DNA from: Neelides folsomi | Taxonomy: Eukaryota > Arthropoda > Collembola > Neelipleona > Neelidae | NCBI GenBank assembly: GCA_034687125.1 | Contig: JAQGBZ010000124.1 | Location: 1 to 64,000, forward strand | DNA: 64,000 nucleotides | Direction: 5' to 3' | Position numbers and translations under genes: made by a program | Shown: piece after piece, positions 49,929-63,300 of the stretch | Layout: each line of letters opens with the position of its first letter | Position numbering within the stretch: the stretch's first letter is position 1 | The notes under the pieces: model-generated | What the model was told of the DNA's origin: nothing | The model's database searches: none | What the model saw: only the letters and a program-made list of their open reading frames with translations

Positions 49929-51247
49929 GGTCAGGGTGTAGACAATGGAGCTACTTCGGGTAATGGTTACCGCAAAACCGGTAATCATTACCACAATGAA
50001 TTTTTTGAGAGGGTAACTGTTACCCGATGGTTACGATTTAAAATTTTTTAACCAAGCCAAATCTTTCAAAAAAGCTTTCAAATTGTATATAAAGCATACA
50101 AATCTATACAAACCTAACCTAATTCTGAATAATTCTATTGTATCTTTTTACACATGGCACCTAACTTAGAAGCATTTCAGATACTAACTTAATTGGTTCT
50201 CTTCCTTCTCCATTTCACTAATAATCATTCTTCGTTTCTTTCTAACTTATTTAAATTAGGTTAGGTTAAATTCTTAATTTTATTATTCCGCCTCAAACCA
50301 TCATATTTTTTATCTCCATCGTCAATTTAGTAGTAAAATACATCTGAAATGCACATTAGGAGCTGCGCCCAAAAAGTAAACATTTCCCCCATTGGTAACC
50401 ATCGGATAACAGTTACCCGCTCAAAAAATTCATTAGGGTAACCTTACCCGTTTGTGGTAATGTTACCCGAAACGGGTAACCTTACCCATTTTGTGGTAAC
50501 GATTACCCGTTTTGTGGTAATCATTACCCTAAGTAGCTCGGTCCGTGTCCATAATGATAGGGTGGGAACGGGTAAGCCTTACCCGTTTTGAAGTAATGTT
50601 TACCCGAAAAGAGTTAAGCCTTACCAGAAACAAATTATGGTTACCCGAATATGATAACAACGGCTAAGGCTAAGGTTAAACGGGTAAGGTTACTCGAACG
50701 AATTTTGAAAGCGGGTAAACATTACCCGATAAGAGTTCGTAAGCAGGTATGCATTACCCAAACCACATATTTCAAAATTTTCTTATTTAACGCTAACTTA
50801 CTGGTTAACTAAGTACTTTAAAATTAACTTATTCATTATATACCCAAATTATACTTCCACCTGAAATTGAAAAAATAATATAAATTGAATAGCTATATAT
50901 ATATAATATCAATTTTTTCAACATTTATAAATTAACATAATTCATTAATATATACAATTTTATACTTAATTATAACTTTATAACAAATATTAAAAATTAT
51001 ATAGTATAAGGAGAATCATCTGTTTTACAAACTTTTATCTGGTAATGATTACCCGCTTTCAAAATTCGTTCGGGTAACCTTACCTTTTTAACCTTAACCT
51101 TACCCGTTGTTTCGGGTAACCATAATTTGTTTCGGATAAGGCTTACCTATTTTCGGGTAGCATTACCTCAAAACGGGTGAGCCTTACCCGTTTCCACCCC
51201 ATTATATGGACCCGGACTAAGTAAGCTCCATTATCTACACCCTGACC
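49929..51247. mobile_element. Non-autonomous foldback DNA transposon (Mutator-like by target size)
   Basis: Terminal inverted repeats start GGTCAGGGTGTAGA at 49929 and are mirrored at 51247; about 28 bases match with one substitution and one indel. The flanks carry an exact 9-bp duplication, AACTTCATA, at 49920-49928 and 51248-51256. The interior consists mostly of GGGTAA/TTACCC-type motifs arranged as two inverted-repeat units: about 49950-50040 against 50385-50535, and about 50535-50757 against 51040-51230. There is no transposase frame. A 9-bp duplication and long foldback arms are typical of Mutator-type elements; that assignment is an inference, because the TIR was not compared with any library. 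Confidence 0.85.
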
Positions 51248-51256
51248 AACTTCATA
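51248..51256. repeat. Right 9-bp target-site duplication
   Basis: AACTTCATA, repeated exactly at 49920-49928. Confidence 0.85.
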
Positions 51257-54200
51257 TGTTAATATTACACATATATGCAGAATAGGGATTTGTTTTTTGG
51301 GCATTTCTGATATGTGCACTTGACATATTTTTTTAAATAAGTTGATCAATGTTGTTTATTTCTTATATTGTCAAATTTAATAAGTGCCTATTGAGATAAT
51401 TTGCGTTTTGAGGGAAAATTAATTACAATCGATAAATTATTAAAATTTAATTTAACGAATACCATAAAATTGTATTCTTCAATGCATAATGAATATCAAT
51501 TTAAGTTGTTGCAAACTTAATAAACATAATATTGAAAAATTGGAACAAACTACACGTGTTGTAAAAATGCAAAGCCTTTCATCAACTTGTGTAAAATATC
51601 TAAATTAATAACCAAATGTATATTAAAACTACAGGCCTTTCTGTGCTATGTTTGAGTGTAAATGTCCTTTGCCTTGCACTTTAAAATTGCACATTAATCT
51701 TAATGTAAATATACTTAATTAGATACATATTTATGTATATTATATGCTATACTTGAAAATTAAGAGAAGATTGGACGATTGGGCTATCAAGAGAAAGAAT
51801 ATAACTTAAATAAAATAATGGTCATTTAATAATATTTTTAATCTCTCTCTTGATAAAAGCACTATACATATTATTGATATTATATTTATATCCAAATAAA
51901 ATACGTCTGTAGTTCTTGTTGATTTATTAAATAAGTTATTGAGGTATACTTATAATAAATGCTTGAAATGTTACTACATTTATAATGTAATTATAAAGCA
52001 AAGTGGTTTACTATAAATTCGTTAAATCTGTAAACTATCTATCTATGTATAGTATGTATTGTGGAAATTTTATTGCTATATGATGTTAATTGTTCAACAG
52101 TATCAATATGCGTTTTTATCATTTTTCTGCTGTGCAGTAAACATATAATTTAAATTTTTATTATAATAGGAAATTTTATTAGTGTCCTTCTATCGATAAA
52201 AATATTTTCATTTAATTTTAATTAATTTTACTATTTTATAAATTATTATACATACAATAGTGAAATATTTTATGTATACTACAAATACATATGTATTTAA
52301 TTTAGATATTGGGTAATAAATTATTTAAGTATAATAAATATCTTCCTTCACACACACATTACATACTTAATACTGTCAAATGCTTCAAAATTAGATTTAA
52401 TAAGCATCAAAATATTTATATACATGTTATGATTGTATCGAATATTTTAAAAAATGAATAATTTGAAATTGAAATCGTAGAAATAAATTCAAGCCAAATT
52501 GTTATTTCACTTTAATTACAATTTCAAATACTTAATAATTAATAGATTAAAATTAGAAATTGTGCAATTTATTCCATGTACCTACTTAACATACATTATT
52601 TACATATTAATGCATATTAATTTTGATTTAAACCATGCATGTTTACTTTGTATACAATACAATATTCAGCCCTTAGATTTTTATATAAAATATATAGTAC
52701 GCAAACTCAGATATATATTATAAAAACCTATTTGTTATTGTTAGAGCCAAGTTTAGCATAAAAAAACTTCATAATAAGCCCTTTATCTAATAAAATAACA
52801 AGTGCTCTGCTCCTATTAAGATTATGTGTGCGCTGTGGAAGAGGAAAAAGATAATCAATTATCAAAAGATAATCCAATCCATTCCAATATATTGTTACAA
52901 ATTTACAACTTATTCAATCATAAAACTCAAATATAAATGTATAAAATAGCCATTTATTGCCATTTCAATCAGTCTAAAATTAATTATAGGTAAATGAAAA
53001 TAAATGTATAATACAAAAGTAAATAATAAAAGAAGATCAATTTGACAAGAAATGAAAAATTCAAGACTTTTTTGTTGCAATTTGAGCAATTTAAGAACTA
53101 CCCATTTATGTATGTTACATGATTTGAACATAAATCTAATTAATATTTGCAAAATTTCATAAAAATTGTAATACCATAATCAGGTTTCAAATCAGATTTG
53201 GATTCAAAAAATTTTAAGCTATCGCATAAATTAAAAATTTTTTACGTGATTAAATATTAAGAAAGTAAAGTAAAATTAGTATTTTATACTAATTAATTAT
53301 AACATAAAACTCAATTGGCTTGAATTTTAACATTGTTACAGCGAATGAATTGATTATTTTAATTATTTAAATATCACATGATGTATACAGTATACTCTGG
53401 ATGGATTTTGAAGTATTGTTTTGAGCCTGTGAAGGAATGTATATGAATAATTATATGGGTAAGTAAAACTTATCGTATGAAGCAATTAGAAAAGTTAATA
53501 AACGTATTTATGCCAATCTCTACTTCACTCATTGTCCATTGCATCCATTGATGATGAAAAATGATTTGCGAAATTCTCGTGTTACGAAATGCTATATAAG
53601 ATAGGATTTATTTGCGCTTTGAATTACAGATTAATAGAAGGAATTAGGACAATTACACACTTAAAACATTTAAAACAGTAGATATTATTAGATTAGATTT
53701 TGTGATGCCAATAAATGGCATTAGTTGACAGTTATTTTCTTACTACAGTCTAATTAAGTGATATTGTGCATAGTTTGCACACATAATTTTTAATTGTATG
53801 TAATGCATATTAATAAAACTTACTAGACTCATTGTATAATAATTATATTAAATTTAGATGTTTAAATTATAAAATTCAGTTAAAATTGTCGTGAATATAA
53901 TAATATAGTCGAATGTCGAATTAAGACATTGTACATTATTATGAATAATGATACTTAAACACCAAAGACTAAGGAATTTTAATATCGCAATATATTATAA
54001 ATACATTATAATATTTGCAAAACGGCGCTTCAAATTATCCTACTTATCACAGTTGACAAAGATAGCGACTCGAATCTGACAAAAACGAATACAATTCATA
54101 GTCTCTATCGAAAGGTATAATATACAATTATATGCAGGCTAAAATGATTTATAGTTCTAAATTATACATGCACCTACCTGTACACATATATTATTAATAA

Positions 54201-54657
54201 ACGACATTGTACGTCTCTCTAATTACGTCACGTTTAAAATCAAGGTATTGAAGAAGCTATTATTTTAGCAATATACTCATTTGTGATCTATCTGTATATC
54301 GAAGGGTGAGTTTAAATAACTTTACATTAAAACAAATACAATTGATTCGAATTTCCTTAAGAATAAATAATCACATAATTTCGAACTTGGAATGAATTAA
54401 TATAATGGTTCTCATAAGTAAAATTAATCTTCACTTATTAAATCTTTGTTATTATGCATTTCATACATTTATTATGTATGTATCATATTACTTATTTTAT
54501 TAGCAAGAATTCATTGAAATTGTTTACGGGTCGAATTTCATTTGCAATCGGCTAGACGCTATCATCTGCAATAAAGAAATTAATTTATATTTTGTGAATA
54601 ATATTTAACAATATTATGTTACACAATTAAACCTTCATTGGCAGTATACGTATTAGT
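51257..54657. other. Intergenic, very AT-rich, nothing recognised
   Basis: Lies between the foldback element and the 3' end of UBE2W. The open frames here are short, low in complexity and rich in Ile, Lys, Asn, Phe and Tyr, as expected by chance in AT-rich DNA. Confidence 0.6.
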
Positions 54658-55496
54658 TTAAAAATCAATCTTTAAACCCATACCATGATACCACCATTTT
54701 GTTTTCTTCGGGTTCTTATTACAAGTCTTTACATAGAAAGCATTGTCTGGAGGGCGTTTCTAAAAATCATATAAGAATAATTTAATGGAATCGAATAAGA
54801 ATGAATGAATGAATGAAATGATATAAGGTAAGTAGTAATATGTCCCATTTAATTTCATGATATGAATACTAACATTTTTAATATTAGTATCATATAATTA
54901 AATGGATATTTTTGTAATTAAATAGCATACCTTTTCTTTACATGAACTGAGCATTGAGATGATAGAGAGACAAACCGCTTGAACTGACAATGCTGGTGAC
55001 CAATCATCAGTCAAAATGGAAAGGCAAATGTGACCATTAGAATAAACATGAGGATGAACAGGAATATTTTCACCAACAAATGTAACCTGAAAATCAATAA
55101 GATGTCCTGTAATACATTTTCCAATGAAACATAATAATAATGGATGTAAAGTTAATATTAACCTCTGGGGAATCAAACGGGTACTTTGGACCAAATTTGA
55201 ATTGTAGTTGAAAATTTTCCCCTTGATACAAAGTTCCTTCAGCTCCCATTAATTTCACATTCCACAAATTCAAGCAGTCAGACGATTCAATGTGCATCCC
55301 AGCAGGAGGATCATTGATCATCGACATCAGTTCTTTTGAAAGTCTCCTCTGTAATGAAAGAAAACAAATTAACGTTAAGAACAAAGGCTACGTTACTTTT
55401 AAGTAAGGTTCAGTTTTGAAACGCCAGTAAATTTTTTTGTAAATATTAACATTTACTAATTTATACCTGAGATGGTGATTGAGCGCTGATGGACAT
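54658..55496 (-). CDS. UBE2W: Ubiquitin-conjugating enzyme E2 W
   Basis: Four exons: 55496-55467, 55348-55163, 55086-54931 and 54759-54658 (474 bases, 157 residues). UBE2W is an E2 that attaches ubiquitin to the alpha-amino group of substrates, preferring disordered N termini. The UBC fold is complete: [56 protein letters not shown], then [20 protein letters not shown] with catalytic Cys93, and [16 protein letters not shown]-type helix residues ([16 protein letters not shown]). The usual HPN is HPH (83-85), the family's own signature. The C terminus [20 protein letters not shown] then KWWYH matches, but the last residues are GMGLKIDF in place of the usual short acidic ending. The first exon adds ten residues, [10 protein letters not shown]. 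Downstream of the Trio-type gene on the same strand. Confidence 0.95.
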
Positions 55497-56901
55497 TTTT
55501 ATTTAAGGCTGTTCTTCGACTCGTAAATTTAGGAACCGAAGTATACCCGAAACTGAAACATTAATATTACATTTAATTTACATTACTTTTAATATTGAAT
55601 CACAAATCCAAATTGAATGAGAATTATTATATAATCAGAAATTATATATTTTGTAATATAAATCAGTATGTAAAAGTATAATTACCCTTTATATGAAAAT
55701 TTGTCTCTGCTATATCATGTTAATCCTAATCATAATAATTAATTGAGTTTCTTCTCTTGTGAAGCCTTCCTTTGTTATGCAAATTAAACTTTTGGTAATT
55801 TTTGAAGGCTTAATCGTTAGTGTAAGGTTGGATTAAAAAATAAGTTCAAATTATCTCCTTACACTTTATTATATAAATGTAGAAAGAAGTATTAAAGCCA
55901 AGGAGAAGGATTTTAATTTTTGAAAGAGGAAGTGAGGAGTGTTTTACATTGCCGCAGTAGTTCCTTCTTCGACTTCATCAAATAATAAATGAATGAAAAA
56001 GGCAAAGGGAAATAGAAGACTTTTGAAAGTCCCACGGTGGAGGAACTTTATGGGAGATGGCTCTTTAACATTCACTAAATCATTTGTATCAAAACTCGCC
56101 CACAGACCCAATCAAGGAAACGACGCACCTTTGTCTCACCTTCAGGTTCAAGATCCTTTCTATTTAAACAAATAGTTATACCTATAATTATATTTCCTCA
56201 GGTAACATTATAGAACATATGCCGGAGTATAGTCCGCTTATATATTCCATTATTTATTTTACATTTATTTATTTTATTAGTATGTATAAATATGCATATC
56301 CATGCTATTTATTGAATAACTAATTGTAAGTACATGCATAGATACTTAAGGAATTCTTAATTAAATGAATATGAGCATTTATTTTATAAATTTTATTTCG
56401 TTTACTCTTTAAAATAATATAAAATGACAACATACAAATGGTTTCAATGAGCATATAAATCATCACTATTTGCAACAACGTAACGTGTTTATAGATAATA
56501 TAATGTTTAATCCTTATTGCATTTCAAAATGCATTTATTTAATTACATAGTCATTTTTCTAAAATATCGGTTATGGTGTGTTATTTAACAGTGTAGGTAA
56601 TATTGTTGTATTTATAATAATAATAATCATATAGGTATGAAAATTAAATTGTTGCTGAAATATAATACAATTTTGATGGTTTGGTAATATTTTGAATAAA
56701 ATATGGTACTTTCCATTTTAAAATAATAATACTCAATTTCCGTAATTAAGAAAGTATTTTATACATGGCCAACATTGTTTTTAGCAAAAATGTTAATATG
56801 AAAAATCTTGAAGGGGAAAGAAAATAGAAAAACTAAAAAATTCTATCACAGTAAAGTTTGTAACATCCTTTTATAATATTGAAGTAATTTCAAGTATATC
56901 T
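55497..56901. other. Intergenic between two minus-strand genes
   Basis: Should contain the UBE2W promoter and the Trio-type 3' UTR. The 60-codon frame at 55993-56175 has no recognisable content. It holds no repeat with defined ends. Confidence 0.5.
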
Positions 56902-59900
56902 TTAGTTTTTGTTCAAATGTGAATGAGGATATCTTCTGAGTCCATTTTCAATCCTTTTGCTCGTTAAAAAGGGCTCAAGACGAGTTTTGGGAAGTGGAGT
57001 GACAAACTTCCGAGCCTAAATCAGAGTACAACCAATTAAACAAAATAAACTTATATAGAAGTTAATTAGTGCAAGAGATTATAACATCTAGCCTGCTTAA
57101 AATTTTACGTACAAGGCGAGTCCATGATGCTTTCAAACAATCGGCTGCTGAAATTCTCTGGTTGGAATCAGCCAATAGAAGTTGCTTGATTAATTCCTTT
57201 GCTTCGAAGGAGATTCCTTGAAAACTCTCAAGTCCGAAACGATAATGGCAATTTATAATATTCGCACTCATCTTTTCAAAACTTTCGTTTGCAAATGGGA
57301 AAGTTCCACTAGAATAAATACAATTTGTACAATATTAATTTTTGAAAGATTTTAAATAAGTTCTTTTTGTCATTTAATCAATCTGTGAGAATAAATGGAG
57401 AAATAATATTTCACCTCAAGAGCAAATAGATAAGAACTCCAACACTCCACATATCAGAAGCTACTGAGGATTTTTGTCTCAAGAGAATTTCAGGAGATGC
57501 GAATTCGAAAAATGGTAATGTATGTGGAAGAAAGTCGGGAGATCCTTCAGCAACATAACAAGAATCCCCAAAGTCAATCAATTTTAATGAGTGCGGAAGT
57601 ACGTTTGTGTCAATCAGGATATTTCCAGGCTGTAAAAATATTAAAAATATTATGAATTCACTTTATGTTTGAATATAAAATCTGTGTAATCAAAGAGATA
57701 ATTTAATAATAAATATTTTTATTCAATTATTGTGGTTACCTCAATATCTAAATGTGCAATTTCGAGTGAATGAATATATTCAAGAGCCTGAAATAATTGA
57801 TGCATAAGCCCAGATACTGTATATTCCATGTAAAAATCTTGTTCGCACAAATAAGAAAATAACGTTGGGCCTTGAATGCTAAAAAGATCAAACAATTAAT
57901 AATTTTTAGTTTAAAATCCTAGTTAAAATAATATTTAGAACAATGATTTGTAATAATAAAAATAATTTTACAATTCCATTATGATGGCCGAAGAAGAAGA
58001 AGTTTCAGAAAATCCAGCCGCTCTTACGACATTTTTGTGAGAAATTGAATTAAGAATTTGAAATTCTTTAACGATCAATTGCTTTTTCCATCTTTTCCTG
58101 TGTACAAACTTCACGGCCAATTCAGCTCCACTTGAAATCTCTTGACATTTCCTTATAACGGAGAATCTCCCTCTGCTAATGTCCTCCAGCTCTATATATT
58201 TTTTGCTAAACTCGACTTCTTTCTCTAGAGTGGAACTCGTTGTATTGAAAGAAGAGCTTGACCCGTTTAAATAAGAGCTATTATTCGGGGAAATTGAAGG
58301 GATGAGAATTGTATCAGAAGGAAAACTCGGTTCACTTCTTGTACTTCCTTCCCCATGAGCAATGATTCTAAATGAGTAAAATTGACTTGGAGTCAAATGT
58401 TGAACTTTGCATTGATTCTCTGCCACAACAGCACAACTTGTCCAAACGTCACTGTCAGTCAACGATTGCTGAATTGTATAAAACTTGACAATGCTTTGCC
58501 TTGTCCTTCCATCTTCTCTTGAAATTTCACATCCTTCATTCGTCCAATAGAGTTGAACGGAGTCGTCCTCAATTCCATAAACCTTTGGTGGTGATGGTCT
58601 CGATGGAGCAACGGCTTTAAATTCAAAGAAATTATTTATTAAACTTTTAATACAAATAGTTTGACAATTTAATGTCTCTTATAAAAAAGTTACATTTACC
58701 AGAAACGGAAAGCAAAACAGAAGTTGATGAGCTTCCAGCATCATTAGTCGCTATGCAAGTATATCGCCCTGAATCTGATACTCGGGCTTCCGTGATTCTC
58801 AGTGAAGATAATCCGTCAATCTCGTGGAAACTCACTATATGCCTTGGCCCATTTCGGATCGCATGACCAAAAGCATCCTTCCATGTGACAATCAAAGGAT
58901 CACTTTTATTATATTCGCTCACACATACTTGGCACTCAACAAACACGTCATCGCCGCTGGTAACTCGGACGTTCTTAGGAACTTCGTGGCAAAACAAAGG
59001 CAAAAATTCATCATCAATAAGGTCGACAACATCCTCAGCCGATCCGGAAATAATGCTCTCGTGAGCCCTTGAGAAGTCTTTGGGTTGTCCGCGATGAAAG
59101 CTTGGTTTGCGGAATTTAAGAGTCCAGGGTTTCTTTCCTGCTGGTTGCAAGAGATGGGACGGGAGCCAACCGTCGGATTGGGCCGAAACAATGGGCGAAA
59201 GTCTTCTGACAAAGTAGTAGCCTTTATTACGATCAAATCCGACGATCCGAACCATTCCACCTTTCTCAACGCTCACTTCTTCATCCCGGATGGCCTGGAA
59301 GTCTGCCAAAGCTCTCACAACTAAAAAATTTTAAAAAATTTCTTAGCTCTACCATTTCACGTCAGTAATATGTTAGTTTAATCACATATTTATTATTGTA
59401 ATTTTCAACTTACCCGAACCGGGTGGGAGAGGAATACAATCTTTTGAACTTGTTCCTCCGCCTGTATACTCCCCCTATATAAAAGTGCAATTTAGAGCTT
59501 CCAATTCACTCATTATACTCATTAAAAATATAATTCAAATTATCATGCTATGTAATGTAAATATCCAGTATCCACGATTTTTATGGAAAATGATTGTTGA
59601 ATTAGTAGTTTTATAAGTTTTAGTACCTTTTTAAAACCCATTAATAAAGATAGCACATGCACCTATTTTTTATTGTAAATTTTTTTCTTTGACCATATTT
59701 CTTCTCTTAGGATTAGTTAGTTTTTAAATGCGATTTAAAGTATATTTCGATTTATAAAATTGCTTTTACATAAATGTAAAAAGTGATAGATTAGCCATAT
59801 TAGTTCAAGTAGTCAAAATATTAAATGGGTCTCACCAAAAACCGGAACCAATCTACTTAAAAAGGTACATTTGTACTATGAGGATAGGTTTACATTTCCA

Positions 59901-60380
59901 CCACCAAACCCAACGAACCTTTAAACTACGAGGCAATTTGTGAATGTGGTTAGGCATTTGGGCATGCTTTGAAGCGGTGATTTATAACTAAATGGTAAAA
60001 GTACCAATGATGACTTCTCTTGTTCTCCAGTTTCCGACCATCGTCTCCCCAGGCCCTGATTTATCGAAGGCACTTGGGTCGGAGATCCAATTCCAATCGT
60101 TGTTGCATATCGTCCCAAGCTTCCCTTCCCACTCAATGAGTTTCTCCATCCGTTCAATGAATATTTTTTAGCAGGTTTGGGAACATCACAAGTGTTGAGA
60201 TGATGATGATGCGGATGATGTCGTATTGGAAGTGAAGGTGCAAAAACAGAGTCATCACTTCCAATTGACCCTTGAGGGCTAGGAGGGGATTGATCACAAG
60301 CAACGTGTGGATATTTTACAGTGCTCCCATCAACTACTGAACTGCCAAGCGTGCTCGGGGGTTTCCACCAGTCATCGCCA
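56902..60380 (-). CDS. Trio/Kalirin-type RhoGEF, C-terminal part (SH3-Ig-FN3-kinase), partial
   Basis: Eight exons: 60380-60005, 59474-59414, 59320-58700, 58614-57972, 57878-57740, 57629-57415, 57308-57113 and 57015-56902, giving the last 787 residues. The gene continues beyond the window; its two GEF domains and spectrin repeats are not seen. In order: a Ser/Pro linker with a His run (HHPHHHHL); an SH3 domain (VVRALADFQAIRDEEVSVEK to DGWLPSHLL); a basic linker; an Ig domain with the paired Cys (VECQV ... SGRYTCIATNDAGS); an FN3 domain (APSRPSPPKVYGIEDDSVQL to YSFRIIAHGEGS); and a protein kinase. The kinase has ISRGRFSVIRKC, AVKFV (Lys), a Glu in KEFQIL, HLDIEPGNIL (Asp, Asn) and DFGDS, so it looks active. 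The match to Trio/Kalirin kinases (GRGRFSVVKKC, IAHLDLKPENIL, DFGDA) is clear. Obscurin/Unc-89 kinases are the nearest alternative but lack this SH3-Ig order. Confidence 0.9.
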
Positions 60381-63300
60381 CTAATTAGATAAAAATAAAG
60401 TGAGTATACAAACAAAACACATTGTAATTAAAATAAACACAGACAGGCAAAAGCACAAAATGAAAAATAACTGCATAATAATCATCCATCAATACAAATA
60501 AATAACCAAAATAAAATAATGAATTGTGTATTTTATAAACAAGCATCGTTTCATTTTCTAGCCTAGCTTGTTTTAACCTTAATGTTATTCCAAATATTTA
60601 CAATATTGAAAAACTCGTGCAGGTGGCATATGATTAATTACTTATTTAATAGGGCCCCTTTGTAATTCACAACATTACTCTTAAAATACGAATTTAAATA
60701 CGTAGTGATTTTTACAACATACACACAATATTTTACACGAGCGTAATATATTTGTAATAAGGTGATCACAAAAATACCAAGCATGGTCCTCTATGATAAG
60801 CCCGGATGTCAAATATTTTTAATTTGGGATTGGATGAAGTTAGCAATTAAGTTAATTTATTCATGTATTAGGGATATATTGGGCATATACCTTTCAAATT
60901 TCAAGTGATTTCCTTTATAAATGTAAAAGTTATTAAACATTAAACTTCATTAACATGCAAATGAGTTTTCCAGTGGTTAACTATCCGAATTAAATTAATT
61001 TTTAACCACAATTGAATTCTTTATAATGGTTCATTTGTTCGATATGTTTCCCATCGTTCTTGTAAACAGCCCTACATCTCATTTTCCAACTACGAAAGAC
61101 TTTTTCAAACATTTCACAGGAAACATTTTATGTGACAGATGTGACAAGGCTTTATCGTGATGTATGATAACCTTGTGTTCTTCGCCCGGGTAATGTTTTG
61201 AGATGATTTTTTAGACGAGAGTAGGCAAAACATCCTCGACCGGTGTTTTTGTATTGATTTTTGTCTATGGAGGAACTTTGAAAAGTCCCATTTGACCTCT
61301 ACCTCCAATCACTCCAACCACCTTCATTTGCTTTCCGAACCGATCCTTTGTTTCGCATACCCAAATCGCAGGAACAGCATCACCTTTGTTCATACAAATT
61401 TTTCTTGTTCCGTTGCAATCTGCTACACGAAACAAAGCCTCATCTAACGAAACAGCAGACTCATCTTTAACTCCTCAAATCCAATTGTAAAAATCTTTTC
61501 GTCCTGAAAATCCTCTTTTGTAAAAGGCTTTTACGAGCTTGTCAACTTCAGGATTCAATAACTTTGGCATTTTTAAAGGAAATGCCTCAAAATTTTAAAT
61601 GAATATTCATAAAACCTCTCTTAATCAAAATTATATTGTGTTAATACATAGCATCATTTATACCCGAATTAAAAATACTTGACATCCGGGCCTATCATAG
61701 AGGACCATGCTTGGTATTAGAATAAGTATACACGAACTAATGTTCGATACCAGCAAACAAAATTATAAGATTCTAACTCCCAATAAATAACAAAAACATT
61801 GCAAAATGGCTAATCAATCCATGCGCACAAAAGACAATAAAGTGTAATAAATAGCCACTTTTTGAAATACTAAACACAAAGTAAAGCATAGCTGTATATA
61901 AATAGTTATACATATTAAAGTTATTTTATGTGTTTAAACAGTATATTGGTATTCTCGTGCATTTTATCCTTAATAGAGGGAAAAAAGGTTTTTCATAGCA
62001 AACACAAACAAGTCACAAAACACAAACAAGAAAGAACTAGCAAAATTAAACATTGTGATAAAGCACTCGAGGATGAGCTGATGAAACTTGAATGAAGGAA
62101 TTTCCAGTTGTTTAAATATAAAATCAGTCGATATATTATTTTACTTTCCATCTTTCGTCTTTCACAATAACAAACGTATTTACCTAATGTTAATGATCCA
62201 ATAAATTACATCTTCAAATCATTTACTTTAGCACTTTCTTGAAAGATTGTAAAATGAAAAAAAATCCCTACATACATAAAATTGCATAAAATTGAACTGT
62301 CGGTGAGAATGAATTTGATATTATATTTAGTAGATCTTACAAGTTCCAAGTTCATTAAATTCACCAAGTAAAATATTATATCATATGAGTATACAATAAT
62401 TAACTTAATTAATCTATGTTTATTTTAGGTAAATATAAAATAATAATACTTCGTTTAAAACATTCGATTATATAGGCATATTAAACCCAGTGTGCAATTA
62501 TATAATATATTTAACTCACATCCATCTCATCAATTGATGACTCTTCAAATATGATTTAATTACCTTCAAATTCAAATTTGCAGTTTTCGTTTTCATAGTT
62601 TTTTTGAGTTTTTGACAGCAATTAAGAATTTCCAAAACATTTCACTCACATATACATAGTTATATATTGATATTTACAAAGCTTCCAATGGTAAATTTTA
62701 ATTATTGTATTCTGAAGCGTAATTTTAATAGTTCTTACAATTTTAAACCTTTACTTATTTATAAAAACTAGTTTAAGCATTGAATGAAGGTACTGTTTAT
62801 ATACTTTACTGTTATTAATTACAGATGAGTAAATACGTTTACATATTAAATATTATGTTAATATTGTTTATATATTTAATACTCTAAATAAGTATACATA
62901 GATAGATAGCATTTTCTCAAGCTTGATACGTAATAATTTAATTTTTTTATAGTGAATAAAGTTGCAAAATCTCGGCATTATTCGTTGACTTTTCACAATT
63001 GAGTATCTATTTTGTATCATAGACATTTCTCTATACATCATATCTTTTCACATTTTCTATAAATATTCCTTGAGTCTCCTCCTTCATTTAATACAATCTT
63101 CCTGGCAGATAAATGGCAAAGTACTTTCAATTATAAAGATCATAAAAGGGTTTGCTATTTTATGAAAAGGCTTTTATAAGTAGGCCTATACCAATAAAAT
63201 AATAAAATCCCTCCTCCCATCCATTGACAAGAAAAATTCACAAATCTTATTTGTGTATTTATTTAAAAATTACTATCAAATTGAATAGAACCGGTTCTAA

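Noticed and set aside
50440-50530. Telomere-like repeat suggested by GGGTAA motifs
   Set aside because: The motifs are not in a regular tandem array; they are palindromic pieces of the foldback element.
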